64,000 nucleotides of DNA from JBCBKU01 sp965267475. GTDB lineage: Bacteria > Pseudomonadota > Alphaproteobacteria > Rhodobacterales > Rhodobacteraceae. Numbering within the stretch: position 1 is the first letter of the stretch; every line of letters starts with the position of its first letter. The position numbers were made by a program, and so were the translations under genes. Positions 51,311 through 58,961 of this stretch are shown here, piece by piece. The notes beneath the pieces were generated by a model. The model saw only the letters and a list, made by a program, of their open reading frames with translations, did not search any database and had not been told where the DNA came from. The DNA lies in NCBI GenBank assembly GCA_965267475.1, contig OZ254079.1, positions 744,001-808,000 on the forward strand, in the 5' to 3' direction.

Positions 51311-52161
51311 GCCGGACAGTTTACGTCAACGGAGACTATGTGCCCGAGGAAGAGGCCAAGGTGTCGGTCTTCGACCGGGGGTTTCTTTTCGCTGACGGCG
51401 TTTACGAGGTGACCAGTGTTTTGGGTGGCAAACTGATCGATTTCGACGGCCACGCGGCGCGGCTGGAACGGTCGCTTGGTGAGCTGGAGATGGGCATGCC
51501 GATGACGGCAGACGCGCTGTTGGAGGTGCATCGCAAGCTCGTCGAAGAAAACGGGATCGAGGACGGGCTGGTTTATCTTCAGGTGACACGGGGCGCGGCG
51601 GATCGCGATTTTGCCTATCCGAAAGACGCCGACCAGACGGTCGTTCTGTTCACCCAGTCAAAGCCCGGTCTTGCGGACAGCCCGGTGGCAAAAACCGGGA
51701 TCAAGGTGATTTCGATCCCGGATATCCGCTGGGGACGGCGCGATATCAAGACTGTGCAGTTGCTGTATCCCTCGATGGGCAAGATGGCCGCGAAAGCGGC
51801 AGGCGCCGATGACGCCTGGATGATCGAGGACGGCCATGTGACCGAAGGCACGTCGAACAACGCCTATATCGTGAAAGGCCGCACGATCATCACACGGCAC
51901 TTGTCAAATGACATCCTGCACGGGATCACGCGCGCCGCCGTGTTGCGATTTGCGGAAGAGGCGCAGTTCGATGTGGAGGAACGTCTGTTCACCATCGATG
52001 AAGCGAAAGAGGCGGATGAGGCGTTCATCACCTCGGCCTCGACCTTCGTGATGCCGGTGGTCGAGATCGATGGCGCTGCCGTGGGGCAGGGAACTCCGGG
52101 GCCGGTCGCGACGCGCCTGCGTGAGATCTATCTGGAGGAAAGCAAACGGGTGGCGGTCTGA
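51307..52161 (+). CDS. dat: D-amino-acid transaminase
   Basis: A 284-residue fold-type IV PLP enzyme. VSVFDRGFLFADGVYEV is the N-terminal motif, RRDIKTVQLL contains the PLP-binding Lys, and EGTSNNAYIVKG the phosphate-binding segment. LQVTRGAADRDFAYP is typical of D-alanine/D-amino-acid transaminases rather than BCAT. It interconverts D-Ala, D-Glu and their 2-oxo acids. The ATGA overlap with the Nudix gene fixes the start. Together with dgcN and dgcA it makes a D-amino-acid theme in this region. Confidence 0.88.
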   Translation: MSRTVYVNGDYVPEEEAKVSVFDRGFLFADGVYEVTSVLGGKLIDFDGHAARLERSLGELEMGMPMTADALLEVHRKLVEENGIEDGLVYLQVTRGAADRDFAYPKDADQTVVLFTQSKPGLADSPVAKTGIKVISIPDIRWGRRDIKTVQLLYPSMGKMAAKAAGADDAWMIEDGHVTEGTSNNAYIVKGRTIITRHLSNDILHGITRAAVLRFAEEAQFDVEERLFTIDEAKEADEAFITSASTFVMPVVEIDGAAVGQGTPGPVATRLREIYLEESKRVAV

Positions 52162-52215
52162 AAACGCCCCTTTCCGGGTGCGCCCACCCGCCCGCCCCGC
52201 CCCCGGAAAGGGGCG
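52161..52215. terminator. hairpin between convergent dat and DUF6868-like gene
   Basis: CGCCCCTTTCCGGG (52165-52178) pairs exactly over 14 bases with 52202-52215 around a 23-base loop. On the minus strand the stem is followed by TTTT, so it best serves the leftward gene; the plus-strand side lacks a T-run. Confidence 0.7.
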
Positions 52216-52256
52216 CGGGACACGGCATCGGTGCTGCGCCCGGTGCCGACCGGCGG

Positions 52257-52288
52257 ATTGAGTATTTTTGCCAAGATGAAGGGACGGG
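52257..52288 (+). repeat. Rhodobacterales-type intergenic element, copy 2
   Basis: ATTGAGTATTTTTGCCAAGA begins this copy, which continues TGAAGGGACGGG. It lies between the dat terminator and the end of the convergent small membrane-protein gene, so it cannot act as a ribosome-binding site here. It matches copy 1 except at one position within the shared 28 bases. Confidence 0.75.
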
Positions 52289-52291
52289 CCG

Positions 52292-52534
52292 TCAGGCCAC
52301 GATCCTGAGCGCCAGATAGGGCACGAGGTTCAGAACGATCACCGCGATCTTGAAGGTTGCCAGATAGGCATAGATGTGGCCCCGTGTCGTCTCGGCGGAC
52401 AGGCCGAACATGCGGCCGTGAAGCGCTGCCACCCAGTCACGCATGGCCCAGACGGCCAGGGTCGTGAACAGAAGCAAGCCCGCATTGATCGCCGTCATCC
52501 AGGCGAAAAGTTGGGTCAGGGTTTCGAGGGTCAT
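52292..52534 (-). CDS. small membrane protein, DUF6868-like
   Basis: An 80-residue protein with two predicted helices (about residues 12-30 and 56-76) separated by a short charged loop with HGRMFGLS. The pattern MTLETLTQLFAWMTAINAGLLLF matches small conserved membrane proteins of the DUF6868 type in alphaproteobacteria. GAGGGCAAAATG gives a Shine-Dalgarno-like sequence just before the start. No function is known. Confidence 0.75.
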   Translation of the reverse strand: MTLETLTQLFAWMTAINAGLLLFTTLAVWAMRDWVAALHGRMFGLSAETTRGHIYAYLATFKIAVIVLNLVPYLALRIVA

Positions 52535-52604
52535 TTTGCCCTCCTTTCCGTGAAAAACGAGGGTCTTTCAAAAATATGGGCACCCTGAGCCCCTGCCGCA
52601 AGGG

Positions 52605-52904
52605 TCAGCCGGGCTTGTGCGATGCCTCAAACGCGGCTTTCTGCTCAGGTGTGGCCTCGGTCTGGTGCTTGGTCTTCCACTCGGAAAACGGCATGCCGTA
52701 AAAGGCTTCGCGGCCTTCGTCTTTCGACATCTCGATGCCGCGCTCGTTCGCGGCTTCCTGATACCAGCGCGCCAGGCAATTCCGGCAGAACCCGGCCAGG
52801 TTCATCATGTCGATATTCTGGGCGTCCGTCCGGTCTTCCATCAGATGTTTCTGCAAACGCCGGAAGGCTGCGGCCTCGATTTCCAGGCGGGTTTGATCGT
52901 CCAT
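52605..52904 (-). CDS. DUF1244 family protein
   Basis: A 99-residue cytosolic protein of the DUF1244 family. DAQNIDMMNLAGFCRNCLARWY (the CxxC region, Cys47 and Cys50) and YGMPFSEWKTKHQ are the family's conserved segments. The ATG at 52904 has AAGGAGA 6 bases upstream. It lies 16 bases downstream of the N-formylglutamate amidohydrolase gene, probably in one operon. The family has no established reaction, although the two cysteines suggest metal or redox chemistry. Confidence 0.87.
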   Translation of the reverse strand: MDDQTRLEIEAAAFRRLQKHLMEDRTDAQNIDMMNLAGFCRNCLARWYQEAANERGIEMSKDEGREAFYGMPFSEWKTKHQTEATPEQKAAFEASHKPG

Positions 52905-52920
52905 GTCTGTCTCCTTCCTT

Positions 52921-53655
52921 TCAGAGATTGGCGTCCTGTCGCGCCGCTTCAAGGATAGGCGCCAGGCGCTCACCCCAGGCCCGCTGGTCTTCCGGTGTCT
53001 CGATCAGATCCTGGCGGAGTTCCAGAAGCACGCTGGGCCGCCCGGGGCCGACCGCATGCTGGTCGATGCTGTCGCCTTTAAGGACGCCGGCATAGGGTTC
53101 GTTGATCCCAACATTAAGGTCGGGTTCTGCCTGAAGCCGCGCAATCAGCGGGTCCGAGAACCGGCCATCTTCGCTGATCAGAACGCCAATATGCCAGGGG
53201 CGCGGCGCACGTGACTTCAGCCGCGGCGTGAAACTGTGAACCGCCACGATGACCGTACCGGGACGCGCCGCCTGATCTTCAAGCGCGGCATGATAGGGCC
53301 GGTAATAGCGATCAAGTCTCGTCTTCCGCTCCGCCGCACCAAGGTCGCGGTTTCCCGGTACCACCGTGTGGTCATAGACCTGCATGATCAGCGTTGGATC
53401 ATCGGCCCCCCGGTTCGGGTCGATCACCAGGCGCGAAAACCTGGCCAGGATCGCCCGCGCGCCCAGCGTTTCGGCCAAAGCCCGGGTCACCCCGGCCGCG
53501 CCGATATCATAGGCGATGTGGCGCGCCATCTCGGACGCGGGTAGACCCAGGGTCCCGCCGACGGCGTCGGGCACGTGGTTGGTTGCGTGATCGCAGGTGA
53601 TCAGGAATGGCGAAGCGGCGTCGCGATCCAGAATTTCGTAGGCATCATCAGTCAT
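52921..53655 (-). CDS. N-formylglutamate amidohydrolase family protein
   Basis: A 244-residue hydrolase of the HutG-like FGase family. FLITCDHATNHVP holds the metal-binding Asp/His, RFSRLVIDPNRG the conserved Arg/Asp pair, VAVHSFTPRL a second His and GINEPYAG the late Glu. It removes a formyl or similar group from N-substituted glutamate; homologues near pyk also have unclear substrates. The start at 53655 is the family-like MTDDAYEIL, without a clear Shine-Dalgarno. Proximity to D-glutamate genes is suggestive only. Confidence 0.83.
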   Translation of the reverse strand: MTDDAYEILDRDAASPFLITCDHATNHVPDAVGGTLGLPASEMARHIAYDIGAAGVTRALAETLGARAILARFSRLVIDPNRGADDPTLIMQVYDHTVVPGNRDLGAAERKTRLDRYYRPYHAALEDQAARPGTVIVAVHSFTPRLKSRAPRPWHIGVLISEDGRFSDPLIARLQAEPDLNVGINEPYAGVLKGDSIDQHAVGPGRPSVLLELRQDLIETPEDQRAWGERLAPILEAARQDANL

Positions 53656-53693
53656 CGAACCGTCGCATAGGACAGCTTGGCGGTTTGTACCAG

Positions 53694-53709
53694 TTGTCAG
53701 CGCTAACAA
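53694..53709. promoter_or_regulatory. LacI-type operator overlapping the pyk promoter
   Basis: TTGTCAGCGCTAACAA is an inverted repeat with 7 of 8 matching pairs and a central CG, the form typical of LacI-family operators. It overlaps the predicted -35 of pyk. In Rhodobacter, the LacI-family regulator CceR controls central carbon genes including pyruvate kinase, so a CceR-type protein is the likely ligand. Confidence 0.6.
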
Positions 53710-53722
53710 TTCGGCCCATAAG
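53694..53722 (+). promoter_or_regulatory. sigma-70 promoter of pyk
   Basis: TTGTCA (53694-53699) and CATAAG (53717-53722) are separated by 17 bases, 38 bases upstream of the pyk ATG. The LacI-type palindrome occupies the -35 and part of the spacer, which fits repression. Confidence 0.55.
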
Positions 53723-53759
53723 GCGCTCGACCTCGGCCAACGAACAAGAGGAGCCCGCC

Positions 53760-55205
53760 ATGAGACGCCTTCGCAACGTCAAGATCGTTGCCACGCTTGG
53801 CCCGTCATCCAGCGACTATGAAACGATCAACGATCTGTTCGAAGCGGGCGCGGATGTCTTTCGGCTGAACATGAGCCATGGCAGCCATGAAGAGATCGCC
53901 GAACGCCACCGGATCATTCGCGAGGTTGAGGAACGGACCGAGCGTCCGATTGCCATTCTGGCCGACCTGCAGGGCCCGAAGCTGCGCGTGGGGGCCTTTG
54001 CGAACGGCGCGGAAGAATTGGAGCAGGGGCAGCCATTCCGGCTCGACCTGGACGACGCGCCGGGCGATGCGACCCGGGTTCAACTGCCCCATAAGGAAAT
54101 CTTCGCGGCCCTGGAAAAGGGCGCGAGCCTTCTGGTCAATGACGGCAAGATCCGCCTGAAGGTCGACAAATGCGGGCCCGATTTCGCCAATTGCAGCGTT
54201 GTCGTCGGCGGAACGATTTCGGACCGGAAGGGCGTGAACGTACCAGATGTGGTGCTGCCGCTGGCCGCCCTGTCCGAGAAGGACAAGAAAGATCTGGAAT
54301 TCGTGTGCAGCCTGGGCGTCGACTGGTTGGCCCTGTCCTTTGTCCAGCGCGCGGCGGATGTGGAAGAGGCGCGCAAACTGGCGTCTGGCCGGGCCGCAAT
54401 TCTTTCGAAGATCGAAAAGCCGTCCGCCGTCGCCTCATTCGATGACATTCTGCGGGTATCGGACGGGATCATGGTCGCGCGCGGCGACCTGGGTGTGGAA
54501 TTGCCGGTCCAGAATGTGCCGCCGATCCAGAAGCGCCTGGTTCGGAAATGCCGGAACGCGGCGAAGCCCGTGATCGTTGCCACCCAGATGCTGGAAAGCA
54601 TGATCGAAAGCCCGATGCCGACGCGGGCCGAGGTCTCGGACGTGGCCGCCGCCATCTATGAAGGGGCCGATGCGGTCATGCTGTCGGCGGAATCGGCGGC
54701 TGGGCAGTACCCGGTCGAAGCGGTGGCGACGATGAACGCCGTCGCGATCGAGGTCGAGGGCGATCCGACCTATCGCGACGTGATCGAGGCCAGCCGCGGC
54801 GGTCCTCGCGAATCCGTAGCGGACGGTATCGTCTCGGCGGCCCGGGAAATCGCCGAGACCACGGACATCAAGGCGATCTGCTGTTTCTCGCAATCGGGCG
54901 CCACCGCCAACCTTGTGGCACGCGAAAGACCGCGTGTTCCGGTGATCGCAATGACGCATTTGCGCAACACAGCGCGGCGTTTGTGTCTGACCTGGGGGCT
55001 GCACACCGTCATGACGGGCGAGCTGGAGCGGTTCAAATTCGCCGTCGTGAATGCTGCCCGTGCCGCAAGAAATCATGGCTTTGCCGAGGTCACCGACCAG
55101 ATCGTCGTGACCGCGGGGGTGCCGTTCAACGTGCCCGGAACGACCAACATTCTTCGGGTCGCGCCCTGCGAAGAACGGTTGATTTACGCAACTGACCCCG
55201 GATAA
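53760..55205 (+). CDS. pyk: pyruvate kinase
   Basis: A 481-residue glycolytic enzyme converting phosphoenolpyruvate and ADP to pyruvate and ATP. TKIVATLGPSS-like start (VKIVATLGPSSSD), FRLNMSHGSHEE, ILADLQGPKLRVG, ILSKIEKPSAVASFDDIL (catalytic Lys), MVARGDLGVELP and ATQMLESMIESPMPTRAEVSDVA are all intact. The ATG at 53760 has AGAGGAG 7 bases upstream. It is divergent from the N-formylglutamate amidohydrolase gene, with a LacI-type operator in the gap. In an organism using the Entner-Doudoroff route it also receives flux from the galactoside island. Confidence 0.93.
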   Translation: MRRLRNVKIVATLGPSSSDYETINDLFEAGADVFRLNMSHGSHEEIAERHRIIREVEERTERPIAILADLQGPKLRVGAFANGAEELEQGQPFRLDLDDAPGDATRVQLPHKEIFAALEKGASLLVNDGKIRLKVDKCGPDFANCSVVVGGTISDRKGVNVPDVVLPLAALSEKDKKDLEFVCSLGVDWLALSFVQRAADVEEARKLASGRAAILSKIEKPSAVASFDDILRVSDGIMVARGDLGVELPVQNVPPIQKRLVRKCRNAAKPVIVATQMLESMIESPMPTRAEVSDVAAAIYEGADAVMLSAESAAGQYPVEAVATMNAVAIEVEGDPTYRDVIEASRGGPRESVADGIVSAAREIAETTDIKAICCFSQSGATANLVARERPRVPVIAMTHLRNTARRLCLTWGLHTVMTGELERFKFAVVNAARAARNHGFAEVTDQIVVTAGVPFNVPGTTNILRVAPCEERLIYATDPG

Positions 55206-55239
55206 TCCGTAGAACCGCAACGGAAATCGGGATGATCCA

Positions 55240-55467
55240 GTGGATCCTGATCTCATGTTCGTTCTTGGCGTCGTGATTGGCGGCCTGTCCATACCGGCCG
55301 TGATCTCGGCGTTTTCCCAAGGCAATCCTCCTCGGCTTGCCATGATCCTGGTCATGGTCGGCGGCGGGCTTGTTGTGGCCGCGATGGCCCAGAACCCAAA
55401 CGGGTACAGTTTTGAAAACGCCCCGCGCGTCTTCCGCGATGTGATTGTCGACGTCCTTGGCGGTTAG
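55240..55467 (+). CDS. small hypothetical membrane protein
   Basis: A 75-residue protein with a GTG start, two hydrophobic stretches (about residues 5-22 and 33-50, LAMILVMVGGGLVVAAMAQ) and a polar tail. It lies 34 bases after pyk in the same direction and is likely co-transcribed. A similar small protein beside pyk is common in the Rhodobacterales, but I cannot name a function. No ATG start gives a better N-terminus. Confidence 0.65.
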   Translation: MDPDLMFVLGVVIGGLSIPAVISAFSQGNPPRLAMILVMVGGGLVVAAMAQNPNGYSFENAPRVFRDVIVDVLGG

Positions 55468-55485
55468 GCCAGCCACCTTTTTCTC

Positions 55486-55514
55486 TTGCGCCAATGCCAT
55501 GCCGGTCCTATAGA
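55486..55514 (+). promoter_or_regulatory. sigma-70 promoter of rpmI-rplT
   Basis: TTGCGC (55486-55491) and TATAGA (55509-55514) are separated by 17 bases. The form CTTGCG...TATAGACC is typical of strong growth-related promoters in this order. The predicted transcript has a leader of about 67 bases before rpmI. Confidence 0.65.
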
Positions 55515-55587
55515 CCGCGCTTCGATGGTGCGGCCGGCCAAAGTGGCATGCCGAGTCGCGCCGAAACCGCCTGACTAGGAGACGGAA

Positions 55588-55788
55588 ATGCCCAAGATGA
55601 AGACGAAGTCGAGCGCGAAGAAGCGCTTCAAAGTGACGGCCACCGGTAAGGTCGTCTCGGCCCAGGCCGGCAAACGGCACGGCATGATCAAACGGTCAAA
55701 CAAGTTCATCCGGAACGCGCGCGGCACGACAACTCTGTCCGAGCCCGATGCAAAAATCGTCAAGGGCTTCATGCCCTATTCGCGTTAA
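55588..55788 (+). CDS. rpmI: 50S ribosomal protein L35
   Basis: A 66-residue basic protein of exactly the expected length. PKMKTKSSAKKRFKVTATGKV and the GKRHGMIKRSNKFIRNARGT segment are the L35 signature. TAGGAGACGGAA precedes the start. It is followed 14 bases later by rplT, the standard order. It binds 23S rRNA in the large subunit. Confidence 0.97.
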   Translation: MPKMKTKSSAKKRFKVTATGKVVSAQAGKRHGMIKRSNKFIRNARGTTTLSEPDAKIVKGFMPYSR

Positions 55789-55802
55789 GGAGGGACGGAT
55801 AG

Positions 55803-56165
55803 ATGTCACGCGTTACCAGCGGTAAGGTCACCCACGCCCGCCACAAGAAGGTCATCAAGGCTGCCAAAGGCTATTACGGCCGTCGGTCGACCAACTTCAA
55901 AACGGCCACCCAGGCCGTCGACAAGGCGAACCAGTACGCAACCCGCGACCGGAAGAACCGCAAGCGGAACTTCCGGGCTCTTTGGATCCAGCGGATCAAT
56001 GCAGCCGTCCGCGCCCATGATGAGGCGCTGACCTATTCGCGGTTCATCAACGGGCTGTCGCTGGCCGGGATCGAGGTGGACCGCAAGGTTCTGGCCGATC
56101 TGGCCGTGCATGAACCCGAAGCCTTCGGCGCCATCGTCGACCAGGCGAAAGCGGCGCTGGCCTAA
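55803..56165 (+). CDS. rplT: 50S ribosomal protein L20
   Basis: A 120-residue L20. The basic, rRNA-binding N-terminus (SRVTSGKVTHARHKKVIKAA, YYGRRSTNFKTATQAVDKA) and the globular end (LWIQRINAAVRAHD, YSRFINGLSLAGIEVDRKVLADLA) are intact. It assists early assembly of the large subunit. It is the second gene of the rpmI-rplT transcript, and a strong terminator follows 24 bases after its stop. Confidence 0.97.
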   Translation: MSRVTSGKVTHARHKKVIKAAKGYYGRRSTNFKTATQAVDKANQYATRDRKNRKRNFRALWIQRINAAVRAHDEALTYSRFINGLSLAGIEVDRKVLADLAVHEPEAFGAIVDQAKAALA

Positions 56166-56189
56166 GCCAGAAAGCCCAAGTATTATTGG

Positions 56190-56226
56190 AACCGCGGGTG
56201 CCAGCCGGTGCCCGCGGTTTTCTTTT
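56190..56226 (+). terminator. Rho-independent terminator of rpmI-rplT
   Basis: AACCGCGGG (56190-56198) pairs exactly with CCCGCGGTT (56211-56219) and is followed by TTTTCTTTT. It ends 14 bases before the TTG start of the VOC gene. Confidence 0.9.
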
Positions 56227-56239
56227 CCGGAGCCCCGTC

Positions 56240-56674
56240 TTGAACCCCATCCAACCCGTTGGTGTCGATCATGTCGTGTTTCTTGTCGCGGACATGGAGC
56301 GTGCACTGGCCTTTTACGAAGGCGTCCTGAACTGCCAGCCGGGCTTCAGCTATCCCGATCTGGGGATGGAACAGGTCTGGTTCGGATCCGCCCTGATCGT
56401 GCTTTGGGACCTGTCGCATCCCGGTGCCGCCAAAGCCGTGCCGCCCGTCCAGGGGGGCCGCAATGTCGATCACCTGTGTCTGGCCTGCGGTCCGTTGGAC
56501 ACCGAGGCCTTGAAATCGCATCTGTCGAGCCACGGGGTCGCGATCGAACGCGAAGCCGTCCATGGCGGCGCCCGGGGCATGGGGCCGTCCTTCTATTTGC
56601 GCGACCCCGACAACAACCTGATCGAGATCAAGGGCCCGCCCGAGCATCCCGACCTGCCTGGCCCCCATGCTTAG
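56240..56674 (+). CDS. VOC (glyoxalase/bleomycin-resistance) family protein
   Basis: A 144-residue metal-dependent VOC-fold protein with two beta-alpha-beta modules: VDHVVFLVADMERALAFYEGV at the start and VDHLCLACG with YLRDPDNNLIEIKGP at the end, giving His and Glu metal ligands. TTG 56240 is chosen as the start because codons upstream lie in the rplT terminator and CCGGAG stands 8 bases before it. The substrate is not known. The next gene starts within its last codons (8-base overlap). Confidence 0.82.
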   Translation: MNPIQPVGVDHVVFLVADMERALAFYEGVLNCQPGFSYPDLGMEQVWFGSALIVLWDLSHPGAAKAVPPVQGGRNVDHLCLACGPLDTEALKSHLSSHGVAIEREAVHGGARGMGPSFYLRDPDNNLIEIKGPPEHPDLPGPHA

Positions 56675-57314
56675 AGCATTGGCTCTGCTGATCGGGCTTG
56701 CGGGCGCCGCGCAGGCCCAGGAACCGGTCACGGTGATCGGCGACAGCATCCTTGCCTGGAACCGGTCATCGGGAAACTCGGTGGCGCGCGGGCTGTCCCG
56801 CGCGCTCGACCGGGATGTGGCGGATAATGCCGTCAGCGGGGCGCGCATCTCGGGCGGGCGGTTCTTGCGCGACATCCCGGACCAGCGGATCGGGCAGACC
56901 GGCGGCTGGATCGTCGTTGATGGCGGCGCAAACGATCTTCTTGGCGAATGCGGTTGCGCGCGATGCGATGGCAATTTGACCGTTCTCGCCGCGCCCGATG
57001 GCCGCCGGGGCGAGATCCCGGCCTTCGTCGATACGCTTCTGGCGCGGGGCCACCGCGTTGTCTGGGTCGGGTATTACGGGCCAAGCGGGTTGGGCGGCGG
57101 GTTCGATGGCTGCGATGATGAGTTGATCGAGCTCAACACCCGCCTGTCGCGCATGGCCGCCCATCGCGACCGCGTCGAGTTCGTGGCCATTCGCGACCTC
57201 TTCGGACCGACGCACCGCGACCGCTATTTCCGCGACCAGGTGCACCCGTCGCCCAAGGGCTCGGCATTGATCGCGGGCCGGGTCGCAGGGGTCATTCTGG
57301 CAGGGGAACGTTAG
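56667..57314 (+). CDS. secreted SGNH/GDSL hydrolase family protein
   Basis: A 215-residue protein with a signal peptide (MLRALALLIGLAGAAQAQ). IGDSILAW (block I Ser), AVSGARISGG (block II Gly), VDGGANDLLGECG (block III Asn) and DQVHPSPKGSALI (block V Asp-His) make a complete SGNH active site. It probably hydrolyses an ester in the periplasm, such as an acetyl group or a lipid. It overlaps the VOC gene by 8 bases and precedes pheS by 76 bases. The substrate is unknown. Confidence 0.85.
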   Translation: MLRALALLIGLAGAAQAQEPVTVIGDSILAWNRSSGNSVARGLSRALDRDVADNAVSGARISGGRFLRDIPDQRIGQTGGWIVVDGGANDLLGECGCARCDGNLTVLAAPDGRRGEIPAFVDTLLARGHRVVWVGYYGPSGLGGGFDGCDDELIELNTRLSRMAAHRDRVEFVAIRDLFGPTHRDRYFRDQVHPSPKGSALIAGRVAGVILAGER

Positions 57315-57390
57315 ACCGGACTGCGCTCTGCCTTGCGCCTGACGGGGTGAGCCGGTAACCACCCCGGACCACCCGGTCGGAGCAGGTGAC

Positions 57391-58464
57391 ATGGACGATC
57401 TGAGAGCGAAATATCTGGGCGCAATCGCCGATGCCGCGGACGAGGCAGCGCTGGAAGATCTGCGCGTCCAGGCGGTCGGGAAAAAGGGCGAAGTCAGCCT
57501 GAAAATGCGCGAGCTTGGGAAGATGACGCCCGAGGAGCGCCAGGTTGCCGGTCCGGCGCTGAATGCCCTGAAGGACGAAATCAACGCGGCGCTTTCCGCC
57601 AAGAAGGCGGCGCTGGGCGATGCCGCGCTTGATGCGCGGTTGCGCGACGAATGGCTTGATGTGACGCTGCCTGCGCGTGACCGGCCACAGGGTACGATCC
57701 ACCCGGTCAGCCAGGTGACCGAGGAACTAACCGCGATCTTCGCGGATATGGGGTTCTCTGTGGCGGAAGGCCCGCAGATTGAGAGCGACTGGTACAACTT
57801 CGATGCGCTGAACATCCCGGCCGAGCACCCGTCGCGGACCGAAATGGATACGTTCTATCTGCACCGGGCCGAAGGCGACAATCGCCCGCCGCACGTCTTG
57901 CGGACCCATACCTCGCCGGTTCAGATCCGGACGATGCTGGATCAGGGCGCGCCGATCCGGATCATTGCGCCGGGGCGGGTCTATCGCTCGGACTATGACC
58001 TGACGCATACGCCCATGTTCCACCAGATCGAAGGTCTGGCGCTGGACACGGACATCTCGATGGCGAACCTGAAATGGTGCCTTCAGGAAATGGCGGCGGC
58101 CTTCTTCGAGGTGGAGGGCGTCGAGGTCAGGTTCCGCGCGTCACATTTCCCGTTCACCGAGCCCTCTGCCGAGATCGACTTCCGCTGTTCCTGGGAGGGC
58201 GGGGTTCTGAAGATTGGCGAAGGCGACGATTGGCTGGAAGCCGGCGGCTCCGGCATGGTTCACCCCAAGGTCATCGCGGCGGGCGGGATCGATCCAGATG
58301 TCTATCAGGGCTTTGCCTTCGGGCTCGGCATCGACCGGTTGGCCATGCTGAAATACGGCATTCCCGACCTTCGGGCCTTTTTCGAAAGCGATCTCCGGTG
58401 GCTGCGCCATTACGGCTTTGCATCGCTCGACCAGCCCACCATGCGCGGGGGGCTGAGCCGGTGA
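57391..58464 (+). CDS. pheS: phenylalanine-tRNA ligase alpha subunit
   Basis: A 357-residue class II synthetase subunit. The N-terminal coiled coil (1-90) binds tRNA, HPVSQVTEELTAIFADMGF opens the catalytic core, and LRTHTSPVQIRTM, GRVYRSDYDLTHTPMFHQIEG (motif 2) and FAFGLGIDRLAMLKYGI (motif 3) complete it. It charges tRNA-Phe with PheT, whose gene lies 497 bases downstream after one small antisense gene. The start is preceded by GGAGCAGG. Confidence 0.95.
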   Translation: MDDLRAKYLGAIADAADEAALEDLRVQAVGKKGEVSLKMRELGKMTPEERQVAGPALNALKDEINAALSAKKAALGDAALDARLRDEWLDVTLPARDRPQGTIHPVSQVTEELTAIFADMGFSVAEGPQIESDWYNFDALNIPAEHPSRTEMDTFYLHRAEGDNRPPHVLRTHTSPVQIRTMLDQGAPIRIIAPGRVYRSDYDLTHTPMFHQIEGLALDTDISMANLKWCLQEMAAAFFEVEGVEVRFRASHFPFTEPSAEIDFRCSWEGGVLKIGEGDDWLEAGGSGMVHPKVIAAGGIDPDVYQGFAFGLGIDRLAMLKYGIPDLRAFFESDLRWLRHYGFASLDQPTMRGGLSR

Positions 58465-58475
58465 GCGATGCGCCG

Positions 58476-58793
58476 TCACTCCATCCCAAGGTTCTTGGCA
58501 AGCCAGGTCGTATAGGGGTTGCGCGGATCCTCGTCGGGCGCGGTGCGGACAAACACCGTCGACCCGGCGAACGTGCCGCGCGCCCGGCGGATACAATCGA
58601 TCCGCTTGTTCGGCGGCTCGCCAAAGCGGACAGGGCAGGATTTCCGGATATGGCCCAGAAGCTGGACCTGGTAAATCTGGTCGCGCTTCGAGGCACGTTG
58701 CTTGCCGTTTTCGGGTTCGGCGAAGGACGAGAACGCCAAGGCCGCGATCAACGCAAAAACAGCCGCAATACGAAGTATGCCTTCGTTGAACAT
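58476..58793 (-). CDS. small hypothetical secreted protein between pheS and pheT
   Basis: A 105-residue protein on the opposite strand from its neighbours. A signal peptide (MFNEGILRIAAVFALIAALAFSSFA) is followed by a basic mature part with two cysteines (CPVRFG and CIRRARG) that could form a disulfide. GTG 58805 is an alternative start adding four residues. I recognise no family. The gene's end is 11 bases past the pheS stop. Confidence 0.6.
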   Translation of the reverse strand: MFNEGILRIAAVFALIAALAFSSFAEPENGKQRASKRDQIYQVQLLGHIRKSCPVRFGEPPNKRIDCIRRARGTFAGSTVFVRTAPDEDPRNPYTTWLAKNLGME

Positions 58794-58961
58794 AGCAAAA
58801 CTCACACCAACAAACTGGTAACCTTGCTATTTTCTAAACGCGGATTCGGGCGACATCAGGGCGCGATCTGTGCTTGTTCGGGGTCAAGCCATGGCCTCTG
58901 AATTGTATTGGGTCCGCTCGGGAAACAGTCTGTTGAAAGTTAACCTTAACAGGGGCTTAGC

